A stretch of 38,607 bases of DNA, taken from Actinoplanes nipponensis (GTDB taxonomy: Bacteria; Actinomycetota; Actinomycetes; Mycobacteriales; Micromonosporaceae). The translations under genes and the position numbers were made by a program. The notes beneath the pieces were generated by a model, which worked only from the letters and a program-made list of their open reading frames with translations, had not been told where the DNA came from and searched no databases. Each line of letters opens with the position of its first letter. The stretch's first letter is position 1. The stretch spans positions 1-38,607 of the forward strand of contig NZ_BOMQ01000029.1 of assembly GCF_016862275.1 (NCBI RefSeq). Reading direction: 5' to 3'. Below, in pieces: positions 22,148-30,712 of the stretch.

Positions 22148-23368
22148 GTGATCAGTACGCACGGCATGACGCGGCCGGCGGACTTGTCCGACGTGAGGAC
22201 GACGAACCTGGCGGTGGTGCTGCGGTTCGTCCGGACCCACGCGCCCTGTTCGCGGGCGGACATCGCCGCGTCCACGGGCCTCAACAAGGCGACGGTCTCC
22301 AGCCTGGTCACCGACCTGCTGGAGCGGCGCCTGCTGCGCGAGACCGGGCTGACCGAGAACCGGATCGGCCGGCCGGCGTCGATGCTGACGCTGCAGAGCC
22401 GGCCGTACGCCGCCATCGGGATCGAGCTGGCCGCCGACCACCTGGTCGCGATCGCCGTGGACCTGACCGGCGAGCGGCTGCTGACCTGGCGCCGGGCCCA
22501 CGCCGGCCTGGACGGCGCGCCCGGGCGCGCGGAGGCCGCGGTGGCCGCGCTGGCCGGCCGGGTGGTCGCCAAGATGGCGGCCGAGCAGCGCCGGGTGCTG
22601 GGGCTGACCGTGGCCGCGCCCGGCCTGGTGGCGCCGGGCGGCGGGGTCCGGTTCCCCCCGCACCTGGCCCGGCCCGCGCTGGATCTCGGCGCGGCGCTGG
22701 AGCGCGGCCTGCGCCACCCGGAGTACGACGTGGTGATCGAGAGCTCGGCCAACCTGGCCGCGCTGGCGGAGTACCGCGGCGGCGCCGAGGCCGACACGCC
22801 CCACCTGATCGCCCTGGTCGGTGGCGTGGAGATCGGCGCGGGCATCGTGGCCGACGGCCGGGCGCTGCGCGGCGGGCGGGGCTTCGCCGGGCAGGCGGGT
22901 CACCTGCAGGTGGACTGCGCCGGACCCCGGTGCCGGTGCGGGCGGCAGGGCTGCCTGGAAGCGGTCGCGGGGCTGCCCGCGCTGGTCCGCCGCGCGCTGC
23001 CGGACACGGCGCCGGACGGCCCGATCGTCGACTACGCCCCGGAGCTGGAGCGGATCACCGCGCTCGCCGGAAACGGGGACGCCCACGTCACCGGGGCGCT
23101 CGCCGAGACCGGCCGGCTGCTCGGCCGCGGCGTCTCGATGCTGGCCGAACTGCTCGATCCCCAGGTCGTCGTGCTCGGCGGCAGCTTCGCGACGCTGGCG
23201 CCCTGGCTGCTGCCCGCGGTGCAGGCCGAGCTGGCCGCGCGAGCGCCGGGCGAGACCGCTTGCCGGGTCACGGCGTCCACTCTGCACCCGGACGGCGCGG
23301 CGCTGGGCGGGGCGATGCTCGCGCTGGACCGGCTCGAGTCGGGCCAGCTGCCGGCGTCGGCCGGCTGA
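22148..23368 (+). CDS. ROK-family transcriptional repressor (NagC/XylR type)
   Basis: This 406-aa sugar-responsive repressor has an N-terminal winged helix (about residues 14-75; LAVVLRFVRTHAPCSRADIAASTGL, NKATVSSLVTDLLERRLLRE) followed by an ROK sugar-kinase-like domain with the zinc motif GPRCRCGRQGCLEAV. Its ATP-site residues are degenerate (GVEIGAGIVADG lacks the kinase-type glycine loop), as expected for a regulator. I chose GTG 22148 because AGGCAGG lies upstream; ATG 22166 is also possible, and the frame is open to 22079. The divergent position to the transporter and the shared 23-bp operator at GH42/GH95 indicate control of import and cytoplasmic hydrolysis together. The inducer is unknown, perhaps galactose or a short oligosaccharide. 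Confidence 0.93.
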   Translation: MISTHGMTRPADLSDVRTTNLAVVLRFVRTHAPCSRADIAASTGLNKATVSSLVTDLLERRLLRETGLTENRIGRPASMLTLQSRPYAAIGIELAADHLVAIAVDLTGERLLTWRRAHAGLDGAPGRAEAAVAALAGRVVAKMAAEQRRVLGLTVAAPGLVAPGGGVRFPPHLARPALDLGAALERGLRHPEYDVVIESSANLAALAEYRGGAEADTPHLIALVGGVEIGAGIVADGRALRGGRGFAGQAGHLQVDCAGPRCRCGRQGCLEAVAGLPALVRRALPDTAPDGPIVDYAPELERITALAGNGDAHVTGALAETGRLLGRGVSMLAELLDPQVVVLGGSFATLAPWLLPAVQAELAARAPGETACRVTASTLHPDGAALGGAMLALDRLESGQLPASAG

Positions 23369-23372
23369 GCCC

Positions 23373-23387
23373 CGGGCCGGGGGCCCG
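23373..23387 (+). terminator. Short GC hairpin after the ROK gene
   Basis: CGGGCC-GGG-GGCCCG begins five bases after the ROK stop. A six-pair stem with a three-base loop and no T-run; it may act with the larger hairpin downstream. Confidence 0.35.
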
Positions 23388-23439
23388 ACGGATCTCGCCG
23401 TACCCCTTGACCGGCGTCGATGCCTGGTGCCAACCTCAG

Positions 23440-23490
23440 AAGGCTCCGCCGTAACACGGGTGTAACTGCGCCGTCGCGGCGGAGCCTTTT
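23440..23490 (+). terminator. Intrinsic terminator downstream of ROK
   Basis: AAGGCTCCGCC (23440-23450) pairs with GGCGGAGCCTT (23478-23488), followed by TT. The 11-bp stem is perfect and the loop is 27 bases. This is the only hairpin here that ends in a T-run (TTTT), and it separates the ROK transcript from GH3. Confidence 0.7.
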
Positions 23491-23501
23491 CCGGATCCTC
23501 A

Positions 23502-23515
23502 TCGAAGCGCTTCGA
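23502..23515 (+). promoter_or_regulatory. LacI-type operator upstream of GH3
   Basis: TCGAAGCGCTTCGA is a perfect 14-bp palindrome with the AGCGCT core usual for LacI-family sites, but its outer arms differ from the CelR/CebR box. It is 66 bp before the GH3 start, so GH3 is probably controlled by a different LacI repressor not encoded in this window. Confidence 0.7.
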
Positions 23516-23581
23516 CAGTCCCACCGCAGCCACGGCCCGGGAATGCCACGCCTCGATCCCACGCCGAGGAGAACACCCGCC

Positions 23582-26428
23582 ATGACCGAGCCGGTCCGCG
23601 GCACCTTCCAGGACCCGGGCAGGCCACTGTCCGACCGGGTCACCGACCTGCTCGCCCGGCTGACCCTGCCGGAGAAGGTGGCGCTGCTGCACCAGCACCA
23701 GGCGCCGGTCCCCCGGCTGGGCGTCGGGCCCTTCCGCACCGGCACCGAGGCGCTGCACGGAGTGGCGTGGCTCGGCGCGGCGACGGTCTTTCCGCAGGCC
23801 GTCGGCCTGGGCAGCAGCTGGGACCCGGAACTGGTACGCCGGGTCGGCGCCGCGGTCGGCGACGAGGTGCGCGGCCTGCACCACAAGGATCCCGCGGGCG
23901 TCGGCCTCAACGTGTGGGCCCCGGTGGTCAACCCGCTGCGCGACCCGCGCTGGGGCCGCAACGAGGAGGGGTACGCCGAGGACCCCTGGCTCACCGGCGT
24001 GCTGGGCACCGCGTACGCCCGCGGGCTGCGCGGCGACGACCCGCGCTATCTGCGGACCGCGCCCACGCTCAAGCACTTCCTGGGCTACAACAACGAGACC
24101 GACCGGCACCTGACCTCCAGCGACCTGCCGCCGCGGGTGCTGCACGAGTACGAGCTGCCGGCCTTCCGCGAGCCCGTCGCCACCGGCGCCGCGGTGGCCG
24201 TGATGGCGTCGTACAACCTGGTCAACGGGCGGCCGGCGCACCTGAGCCCGCTGCTGGGCGACGAGCTGCGCTCCTGGACCGGCGACGACGTGCTGGTCGT
24301 GGGCGACGCGTTCGCCGGCAGCAACCTGGCCGGCGACCAGCACTACCTGAGCGACCACGCCGCCGGGTTCGCCGCCGCCCTGCGCGCCGGCGTGGACTGC
24401 TTCACCGAGGACGCCGAGGCGACCCTGGGCCGACTGCACGAGGCCCTGGAGCGTGGCCTGCTCGCCGAGTCCGACGTGGACAACGCGGCCCGGCACATCC
24501 TGGCGGTCCGGTTCCGGCTGGGCGAGTTCGACCCCGAGGAGCCCAACCCGTACGCCGCCACGACCGCAGCGGTGGTCAACTGCGTAGAGCACCAGCGGCT
24601 GGCCCGCGAGGCGGCCCGGGCGAGCGTGGTGCTGCTGAAGAACAGCGACGCGGTGCTGCCGCTGGCCCCGGACCGCACGGTCGCGGTGCTCGGCCCGCTG
24701 GGCGACACGGTGCTGGCGGACTGGTACAGCGGCACCCTGCCGTACGCGGTGACCCTGCGCGCCGGCCTCGCGGAACGCCTCGGTGACGACGCGGTGCGCA
24801 CCGCCGAGGGGGTGGACCGGGTCCGGCTGCGCACCCCGGGCGGGACGGTGCTCGGCGGCGACGGCCCCGACGGCGCCGCGCTGCGGGTCGGCGAGCCCGC
24901 CACCGGCCCCGCGGCGGGCTTCGACCTGCTCGACTGGGGCGGCGGCACGATCACGCTGCGCTGCGCCGCGAACCGGCGGTACGTGCGCGCCGACGAGAGC
25001 GGCACGCTGGTCAACGACCGGGCCGAGCCGGGCGAGTGGGTGGTCCGGGAGACCTTCGAGCCGGTCCGGCAGGGCGACGCGGTGGTGCTGCGACACCTGG
25101 CGAGCAACCGGTACGTCGCGGCCGGCCCCGACGGCGTGCTGCGCGCCGACGCCGCCGGACCGGACACGGCCACCGCCTTCACGCTGGAGCTGGCCGAGGA
25201 CGGGGTCGCGGCCGCGGCGGCGCTGGCCCGGGACGCGGACGTGGCGCTGGTGGTGCTGGGCAACCACCCGATGGTCGCCGGGCGGGAGACCGAGGACCGG
25301 CTCGACCTGGCGCTGCCGCCGCGGCAGGAGGCGCTGCTGCGCGCCGTACGGGCGGCCAACCCGCGGACCGTGCTGGTGCTGACCAGCAGTTACCCGTACG
25401 CGGTGGGCTGGGCCCAGGAGCACCTGCCGGCGCTGCTGTGGTCGGCCCACGGCGGCCAGGAGTTCGGTGCGGCGCTGGCCGACGTGCTGCTCGGCGAGAC
25501 CGCGGAGGGCGAGCCGGTGGAGCCGACCGGCCGGTTGCCGCAGACCTGGTACCGCGGCGCCGACGAGCTGCCGGACCTGCTCGACTACGACATCATCGGC
25601 AGCGACGCCACCTACCTCTACTTCCGCGGCGTGCCGCTGTACCCGTTCGGCCACGGCCTCGGCTACACCCGCTTCGCGCACAGCGACCTGCGGCTGAGCG
25701 CCGCCGAGGCGGAGCCGGGCGCCGAGGTGCTGATCAGCGTGGACGTGGTCAACACCGGCGACCGGACCGGCACCGAGGTCGTGCAGTTCTACACCCGGCA
25801 GCGCCGCTCCCGCGACAAGCAGCCGCTGCGGCAGCTCCGCGGCTTCCGGCGGGTCCGGCTGGCCCCGGGCGAGCGGGCCACGGTGACCCTCCCGCTGCGG
25901 GTGGACGACCTGGCCTTCTTCGACGTGGTCCAGGACCGGCCGGTGGTGGAACGGGCCCGGCACTCCGTCCTGGCGGCCCGCTCCTGCACCGACCTCACGG
26001 CGAGCACGACGCTGACCGTGCACGGCGAGGAGCTGCCCGGCCGACGGGCCGCCGGCCTGCGGGCGGCGAGCCGCGACGGCGAGTACGGCACCGCCCTGAC
26101 CGACGAGGGCCCGGAGCGCGGGGACGCGGTCGTGGCCGTACGCGACGGCGCCTGGCTGGCCTTCGGCCGGGTCGACTTCGGCGCGGGCACCGACCGCATC
26201 ACCGCGGCCGCGGCGGCGGCCGGCCCCGGCGCCCGGATCGAGGTCCGGCTCGACGAGCCGCTGTCCGGACCGGTCGCGGCCGTGTTCGACGTGCCCGCCA
26301 CCGCCGGCCGGCACGACTGGGCCGAGGTGGCCGCGCCGCTGACCGGGGCGACCGGCCGGCGCGACCTCTACCTCGTCTTCCCCACCGCCGGCGCCCGGCT
26401 GAGCCGGGTGGGGTTCGGCGCGGGCTGA
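23582..26428 (+). CDS. GH3 beta-glycosidase (beta-xylosidase/beta-glucosidase) with fascin-like insert and C-terminal CBM6-like domain
   Basis: This is a 948-aa cytoplasmic enzyme. The GH3 N-terminal barrel (about 25-300) contains GTEALHGVAW, NPLRDPRWGRNEEGYAEDP, TLKHFLGYNNET and a probable nucleophile D242 in VVGDAFAGSN. The second domain (about 335-690) is interrupted by a beta-trefoil fascin-like segment (about 440-540; ITLRCAANRRYVRADES, HLASNRYVAAG). A fibronectin III-like domain (about 715-800) ends the GH3 part after LYPFGHGLGYTRF, and a CBM6-like domain (about 835-948) follows. GRNEEGYAEDP and the residues around it favour beta-xylosidase, but beta-glucosidase cannot be excluded. No signal peptide. 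ATG 23582 lies after AGGAGAAC. It converges on the quinone oxidoreductase gene with four bases between stops. Its own operator and terminator-bounded promoter suggest monocistronic expression. Confidence 0.93.
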   Translation: MTEPVRGTFQDPGRPLSDRVTDLLARLTLPEKVALLHQHQAPVPRLGVGPFRTGTEALHGVAWLGAATVFPQAVGLGSSWDPELVRRVGAAVGDEVRGLHHKDPAGVGLNVWAPVVNPLRDPRWGRNEEGYAEDPWLTGVLGTAYARGLRGDDPRYLRTAPTLKHFLGYNNETDRHLTSSDLPPRVLHEYELPAFREPVATGAAVAVMASYNLVNGRPAHLSPLLGDELRSWTGDDVLVVGDAFAGSNLAGDQHYLSDHAAGFAAALRAGVDCFTEDAEATLGRLHEALERGLLAESDVDNAARHILAVRFRLGEFDPEEPNPYAATTAAVVNCVEHQRLAREAARASVVLLKNSDAVLPLAPDRTVAVLGPLGDTVLADWYSGTLPYAVTLRAGLAERLGDDAVRTAEGVDRVRLRTPGGTVLGGDGPDGAALRVGEPATGPAAGFDLLDWGGGTITLRCAANRRYVRADESGTLVNDRAEPGEWVVRETFEPVRQGDAVVLRHLASNRYVAAGPDGVLRADAAGPDTATAFTLELAEDGVAAAAALARDADVALVVLGNHPMVAGRETEDRLDLALPPRQEALLRAVRAANPRTVLVLTSSYPYAVGWAQEHLPALLWSAHGGQEFGAALADVLLGETAEGEPVEPTGRLPQTWYRGADELPDLLDYDIIGSDATYLYFRGVPLYPFGHGLGYTRFAHSDLRLSAAEAEPGAEVLISVDVVNTGDRTGTEVVQFYTRQRRSRDKQPLRQLRGFRRVRLAPGERATVTLPLRVDDLAFFDVVQDRPVVERARHSVLAARSCTDLTASTTLTVHGEELPGRRAAGLRAASRDGEYGTALTDEGPERGDAVVAVRDGAWLAFGRVDFGAGTDRITAAAAAAGPGARIEVRLDEPLSGPVAAVFDVPATAGRHDWAEVAAPLTGATGRRDLYLVFPTAGARLSRVGFGAG

Positions 26429-26432
26429 GGTC

Positions 26433-27430
26433 TCAGGGCCGCAGTGCCAGCTTGCCCACGGTGGCACGGGCTTCCAGCTCGGCGAGCGCCTCCGGGCCGT
26501 CGGTCAGCTCATGGACGGTGGGCCGGCCGGGGCCGAGCACCCCGGCCGCGAGCAGCGCGGCCAGCTCACCCATGAGCTCGCCGAAGAGCTGCGGAGCGGC
26601 CTGGATCAGAACGCCGATGTTGAGCCGATGACGTGGACCTGGTGCCGGTAGACCAGGTCCCGGTTGGTGATCGCGGCCTCCCCGCCGGCCAGGCCGTAGA
26701 CGACGACCCGGCCGGTGACCCGCTTGGCCGCGGCCAGGCCGGCGTCGAGGGTGGCGCCGCCGACGGACTCCAGCACCCGGTCGACGCCGGCGCCGCCGGT
26801 CAGCCGCAGCACCTCGGCGGCGAGGTCCGCACCGCGGGCGTCGATGACGTGGTCGGCGCCCAGGGCCCGTACCACCTCGTGCTTGCCGGGCGAGGCCGAC
26901 GCGATGACCGTCGCGCCGTAATGCTTGGCGATCCGCACCGCGGCCTGGCCGGTCCCGCCGGCGGCGGCGGTGATCAGCACCGTCTGCCCCGCGGCGACAC
27001 CGCCCAGCGGCTTGAGCGCCGCCAGGGCGGTCGGCCAGTTGACGACCAGGCCCAGCGCCTGCTCGTCGGACCAGCCCGCCGGCACGGGGACCGCCGCGGC
27101 CGCGGGCAGCAGCATGTGCTCGGCGAAGGCGCCGCCACCCATGGCGACCCCGATGACGTGGACGCCAGGCTCCAGGCCGGTCACCCCCTCGCCGACGGCG
27201 GTGACCTCACCGGCGCCCTCGATCCCGGCCACGTACGGCGGCCGCGGGCCACCGGCGAACGTGCCGTACGCCTGGGAGATGTCGACGAAGTTGACCCCGG
27301 CGGCGGTGACCCGGATCAGCACCTCGCCGGGGCCCGGGCTCGGTACCGGCGCGTCGGCGATCAGGCGCAGGTCCCGAGGGCCGCTCAGGGAGGTCTGCTG
27401 CAGGGCGCGCATGGTCGCGGGAGTGCTCAT
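26433..27430 (-). pseudogene. Frameshifted NADPH:quinone oxidoreductase (zinc-independent MDR family)
   Basis: The product would be a 332-aa quinone reductase: a GroES-like domain (VLIRVTAAGVNFVDISQAYG, PYVAGIEGAGEVTAVGEG) and a Rossmann fold with AAAGGTGQAAVRIAKHYGA, GADHVIDARG and GGAGVDRVLESVGG. In the frame from ATG 27430 the protein stops at 26606 just after HVIGSTSAF. Shifting by one base restores the family C-terminus (NIGVLIQAAPQLFGELM and then VGKLALRP) to a stop at 26433. The total length, 998 bp, is one short of a multiple of three, consistent with a one-base deletion near 26627. Either the gene is broken or the assembly has an error. ATG 27412 is an alternative start. It is divergent from a TetR gene and shares palindromic operators with it. 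Confidence 0.85.
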
Positions 27431-27445
27431 GGCGGGTGCCGTCCT

Positions 27446-27467
27446 TTGTTTGTCGATTGACCAACAA
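27446..27467. promoter_or_regulatory. Probable TetR operator, site 1
   Basis: TTGTTTGTC-GATT-GACCAACAA is an inverted repeat with eight of nine arm positions complementary, in the divergent gap between the quinone oxidoreductase (start 27430) and TetR (start 27536) genes. It lies 15 bp from the oxidoreductase start. Confidence 0.7.
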
Positions 27468-27500
27468 TTAGCGCACCACCCTCCGGAGGTCAAGGTAAAG

Positions 27501-27516
27501 TTGAACGATCGACCAA
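27501..27516. promoter_or_regulatory. Probable TetR operator, site 2 (weaker)
   Basis: TTGAAC-GATC-GACCAA repeats the GAT-GACCAA half of site 1 at a centre-to-centre distance of 52 bp. The left arm is less conserved. It is 19 bp before the TetR start, fitting autoregulation. Confidence 0.5.
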
Positions 27517-27535
27517 GAAGTACGGAGATCCCTGG

Positions 27536-28150
27536 ATGGCTACCCGCGGCAGGCCGCGCACCTTCGACCCGGACACGGCCCTGCGCCGGGCGCTGGACCT
27601 GTTCTGGGAGCGGGGGTACGAGGGCACCTCCCTCAACGACCTCGCGCAGGCCATGGGCATCGCCTCGGCCAGCATCTACGCCTGCTTCGGCAGCAAGGAG
27701 GAGCTGTTCCGCCAGGTGATGGCGCTCTACGGCGTGACCTCGGGCGAGCCGCCCCGGCGCGCGTTGCGCGAGCAGCCGACCGCGCGGGCCGCGGTCCACG
27801 CCATGCTGCGCGCCACCGCCGACGAGATCACCCGCCCGGACACGCCGCACTACTGCATGCTCGTGCTGGCCGCGCCCACCGGCGCGGTGGAGAACCACGC
27901 GGTCCGCGACTTCCTGGCCGACCGCCGGCGCGGCCAGCACACCGCCATCAGGGACCGCCTCGCCCGGGGCGTCACGGACGGCGATCTCACCGCGTCGCCC
28001 GCCGGCCTCGACGCCCTGGCCCGCTACTACACCACCGTGGTGCAGGGCCTGTCCCTGCAGGCGCGCGACGGCGCGACCCGCGCCGAACTGGAAGCGGTCA
28101 TCGGCTGCGCGATGGCCGCGTGGGACGCGCTGCCGGCGGCTGCGCGCTGA
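27536..28150 (+). CDS. TetR-family transcriptional regulator
   Basis: This is a 204-aa TetR repressor. The helix-turn-helix region spans about residues 10-56: RTFDPDTALRRALDLFWERG, GTSLNDLAQAMGIASASIYACFGSKEEL. The C-terminal ligand domain (YYTTVVQGLSLQARDGATRAEL) is the AcrR/YcdC-like branch often placed beside quinone or aldehyde reductases. ATG 27536 has a GGAG ribosome site. Divergent orientation and palindromes in the gap argue that it represses the adjacent oxidoreductase and itself. Its stop is one base from that of the convergent isochorismatase-like gene. Inducer unknown, possibly an electrophile. Confidence 0.93.
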   Translation: MATRGRPRTFDPDTALRRALDLFWERGYEGTSLNDLAQAMGIASASIYACFGSKEELFRQVMALYGVTSGEPPRRALREQPTARAAVHAMLRATADEITRPDTPHYCMLVLAAPTGAVENHAVRDFLADRRRGQHTAIRDRLARGVTDGDLTASPAGLDALARYYTTVVQGLSLQARDGATRAELEAVIGCAMAAWDALPAAAR

Positions 28151-28151
28151 G

Positions 28152-28754
28152 TCAGCGGGCCGCCAGGTGCGCGCGCACCGCCGCCACGGTGGTGACGTCG
28201 GCGTACTTGGCGGCCAGGTCGTACAGGTTGGCGTCGTGCACCGCCGGGGTGCGGTCGCCGCACGCGTCGGCCACCACGATCGGGCGGAAGCCGTGCTGCA
28301 TCGCGTCCGTCGCGCTGGCCCGCACGCAGCCCGACGTCGACACCCCGGCGATCACCGTGGTGTCGACGCCGGCGGCGGTGAGGGTGGCGGCCAGCGAGGT
28401 GCCGAAGAAGGCGGACGCGTACTGCTTGACCACCACCGGCTCGCCGGGGCGCGGGGTCAGCTCGGCGACGAGCTCGCCCAGGTCGCCGGCGCCCTCGGCG
28501 AGCAGCGCGAGGCCCGGCACCTTGCGGACGAACAGGCCGCCGTCGGCGAGCCCGGCCGCGTACCGCACCCGGGTGTGCACCACCAGCAGCCCGGCGTCCC
28601 GGGCCGCGGCCAGCAGCGCGGCGCAGCCGTCCACCGCCGCCCGGGAGCCCAGGTCGAACGGGCTCCCGGGGGTGAAGTACGCCCGCATCATGTCGATGAC
28701 CAGCAGGGCGGGCCGCCGGCCCCACCCCAGCTCACCACCGAACGGGCCGGTCAT
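28152..28754 (-). CDS. Isochorismatase-like cysteine hydrolase (N-carbamoylsarcosine amidase-like)
   Basis: This is a 200-aa cytoplasmic hydrolase of the isochorismatase superfamily. The catalytic triad is visible: D21 in LLVIDMM, K110 in VVVKQYASAFFGTSL and nucleophile C143 in GVSTSGCVRASATDA. The Cys triad means an amide or carbamoyl hydrolase (nicotinamidase, N-carbamoylsarcosine amidase, ureidoacrylate amidohydrolase type) rather than a true isochorismatase. HyuA/HyuB with an N-carbamoyl amidase is known from N-methylhydantoin (creatinine) breakdown, so this gene may act after the HyuAB proteins; that is inference. It is the last gene of the minus-strand operon, 85 bp after HyuB. Confidence 0.88.
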   Translation of the reverse strand: MTGPFGGELGWGRRPALLVIDMMRAYFTPGSPFDLGSRAAVDGCAALLAAARDAGLLVVHTRVRYAAGLADGGLFVRKVPGLALLAEGAGDLGELVAELTPRPGEPVVVKQYASAFFGTSLAATLTAAGVDTTVIAGVSTSGCVRASATDAMQHGFRPIVVADACGDRTPAVHDANLYDLAAKYADVTTVAAVRAHLAAR

Positions 28755-28839
28755 GCTGGGCCACCCTTCGACATGCCCTCCTGGCCCTCGCCTGCCGGGC
28801 CGCGGCGCGGTGCGGCTGAGTGCCGCTCGGTGCAGTCGG

Positions 28840-30711
28840 TCATGCCCAGACGGGGCGGGTCGGCGCGGGCAACCCCGTCTCCTCCTCGCACCGGGCCAGG
28901 ATCTCGTCCAGCCCGGGGCCCATGTCGAACACGGGCAGCTCCTCCGGGCGCCCGGCGCGGAGCTGCGCCCGCAATGCCTCGGTGGCCGCCGGGTCGGTCG
29001 TGCCGGCGTCGTCGACGACCACGCCGTAGCGCCGCGCCCCCGCGGCGGTGACCAGGCCGCGCCGCACCTCCAGGCCGACCAGCTCGGGATCGCGCAGCAG
29101 CGGGTCGCCCCAGCCGCCGCCGCCCCAGGTGACGAAGTGCAGCACGTCGCCGGGGCGGACCGGCACGTCGTGGCACTTGCTCGGCAGGATCTCCCGGCTG
29201 CCGTCGACCCGGTCGATCCACTTGCGACCGCGGGCGCCGGGCGCGCCGCCGTTGACGCCCCACGGGTACATCAGCCAGCGGTCGTCGTGGATCGCGATCG
29301 TCCCCGGCTCGAGGAAGTGGTACGCGACGTCCACACCGTTGCCGCCGCGGTGCAGACCGGCCCCGCCGGTGTCGGCGATGGTCTCCCACTTCTCGATCCG
29401 CAGCGGATAGTACGACTCCAGGAACTCGCAGGGGATGTTGACGAAGCTGGGCCACAGCGAGTGCCCGTCCGGCCCGTCGCCGAGCGGGCGGCCCGGGATG
29501 CCGCCGAAGCCGATCGAGTAGAGCTGGAACCACTCGCCCTTGCGCTCGCCCCCGCTGTAGTTGCCGGAGTACATGAAGTGCGGCGACGAGGAGAAGCCGG
29601 CCGCGTTGAGCAGCGCCGGGTTGGTCTGCCCGAGCAGCCCGCCGAACAGGTCGAAGACCCGGCCGATGCCGTGGTTGCGGGCGTTGAGCGCGGCCGGGTG
29701 CTTCGGCTTCCAGTACGAGCCGTCCGGGATGGTCACGTCGACCAGCGGGTAGAAGCCGTCGTTCCAGAGGATCTGCGGGTCGGCCACGGTGATCATGTAG
29801 ATGCCGAAGAACATCCGGGCCAGGTTCTCGTTCAGGTAGTAGTTGATCGGGCCCTGCGCCTGCGGCGACGAGCCGGTGAAGTCCAGGTGCACCTTGTCGC
29901 CGGTGCGGGTCAGCGACAGCTTCAGCTCGTACGGGCCGAAGCCGACGCCGTCGTCGCAGATGTAGTCGGTGAACGACAGCGTGCGGCCCTCCTCGAAGAC
30001 CAGGTGCAGCAGCGCCTTCATCGCGTCGTGGTTGCGCTGCAGCAGCGCGTCCAGCGCCGACAGGTACGTCTCCACGCCGAACCGGGCGCACATCTCCTGC
30101 ACCCGGCGCGCGGCCGTGCGGCAGGCGGCGACCAGCCCGTTGAGGTCGGCCCGGTTCCAGTCCGGCACCCGCACCTGGTTCAGGATGATGCGCAGCGCGT
30201 CCTCGTTGACCCGGCCGGCCTCGTAGAGCTTGAACGGCGGGATCACCACGCCTTCCTCGTAGATGGTGCGGGCGTCGGTGGGCATGGACGACGGGGTCTT
30301 GCCGCCCACGTCGGACATGTGCCCGAACATCGACGCCCAGCCGACCACCCGTCCCGCGACGAAGATCGGCAGCACCACCAGCCAGTCGTTGGCGTGGCTG
30401 ATCGCGGCGCCGCACGCGTACGGGTCGGAGGTGAGCAGGACGTCGCCCTCGCCGATGTCGCCGTCGAAGCCGGCCAGGAAGTCCGGGATGGACAGCCCGA
30501 ACTGGCCCACCACCATCTTGCCGGCCGGGTCGGCGATCAGCGGGAACTCGTCGTGCTGCTCGCGGATGCCGGGCGAGAGCGCGGTGCGGAAGAGCACCTC
30601 GTCCATCTCGTAGCGGGCGTTGCGCAGCCCGTTCTCCACCAGGTCCAGGGTCACCGGGTCGACCTCGACCCGGGGTACCTCGGTGGTGTCGGTCTCGACG
30701 ATGCGCGCCAT
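28840..30711 (-). CDS. hyuB: Hydantoinase B / oxoprolinase family subunit (HyuB; carboxylase alpha-like)
   Basis: This 623-aa protein is one of two subunits of an ATP-dependent hydantoinase, 5-oxoprolinase, or acetone/acetophenone carboxylase-type enzyme. Conserved pieces include VDPVTLDLVENGLRNARYEMDEVLFRTALSPGIREQHDE at the start, DVLLTSDPYACGAAISHANDW, FGHMSDVGGKTPSSMPTDA, LDFTGSSPQAQGPINYYLNE and HRGGNGVDVAYHF. Length is close to that of stand-alone HyuB. ATG 30711 has GGAGG six bases upstream and begins one base after the HyuA stop, so the two should be made in step. The family covers many substrates, and sequence alone cannot choose between a hydantoin, a lactam and a ketone. Confidence 0.93.
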   Translation of the reverse strand: MARIVETDTTEVPRVEVDPVTLDLVENGLRNARYEMDEVLFRTALSPGIREQHDEFPLIADPAGKMVVGQFGLSIPDFLAGFDGDIGEGDVLLTSDPYACGAAISHANDWLVVLPIFVAGRVVGWASMFGHMSDVGGKTPSSMPTDARTIYEEGVVIPPFKLYEAGRVNEDALRIILNQVRVPDWNRADLNGLVAACRTAARRVQEMCARFGVETYLSALDALLQRNHDAMKALLHLVFEEGRTLSFTDYICDDGVGFGPYELKLSLTRTGDKVHLDFTGSSPQAQGPINYYLNENLARMFFGIYMITVADPQILWNDGFYPLVDVTIPDGSYWKPKHPAALNARNHGIGRVFDLFGGLLGQTNPALLNAAGFSSSPHFMYSGNYSGGERKGEWFQLYSIGFGGIPGRPLGDGPDGHSLWPSFVNIPCEFLESYYPLRIEKWETIADTGGAGLHRGGNGVDVAYHFLEPGTIAIHDDRWLMYPWGVNGGAPGARGRKWIDRVDGSREILPSKCHDVPVRPGDVLHFVTWGGGGWGDPLLRDPELVGLEVRRGLVTAAGARRYGVVVDDAGTTDPAATEALRAQLRAGRPEELPVFDMGPGLDEILARCEEETGLPAPTRPVWA

Positions 30712-30712
30712 G

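Noticed and set aside
26425..26436. CTGAG-GT-CTCAG between GH3 and the oxidoreductase as terminator
   Set aside because: The loop would be two bases; the symmetry arises because two TGA stops face each other.
22037..26467. 1476-aa open frame on the minus strand
   Set aside because: Antisense to the ROK and GH3 genes; no domain, no plausible start, shadow composition.
28812..28826. GCGGC/GCCGC hairpin between HyuB and the isochorismatase-like gene
   Set aside because: A five-base stem is common in this GC-rich DNA; no reason to call an internal terminator.
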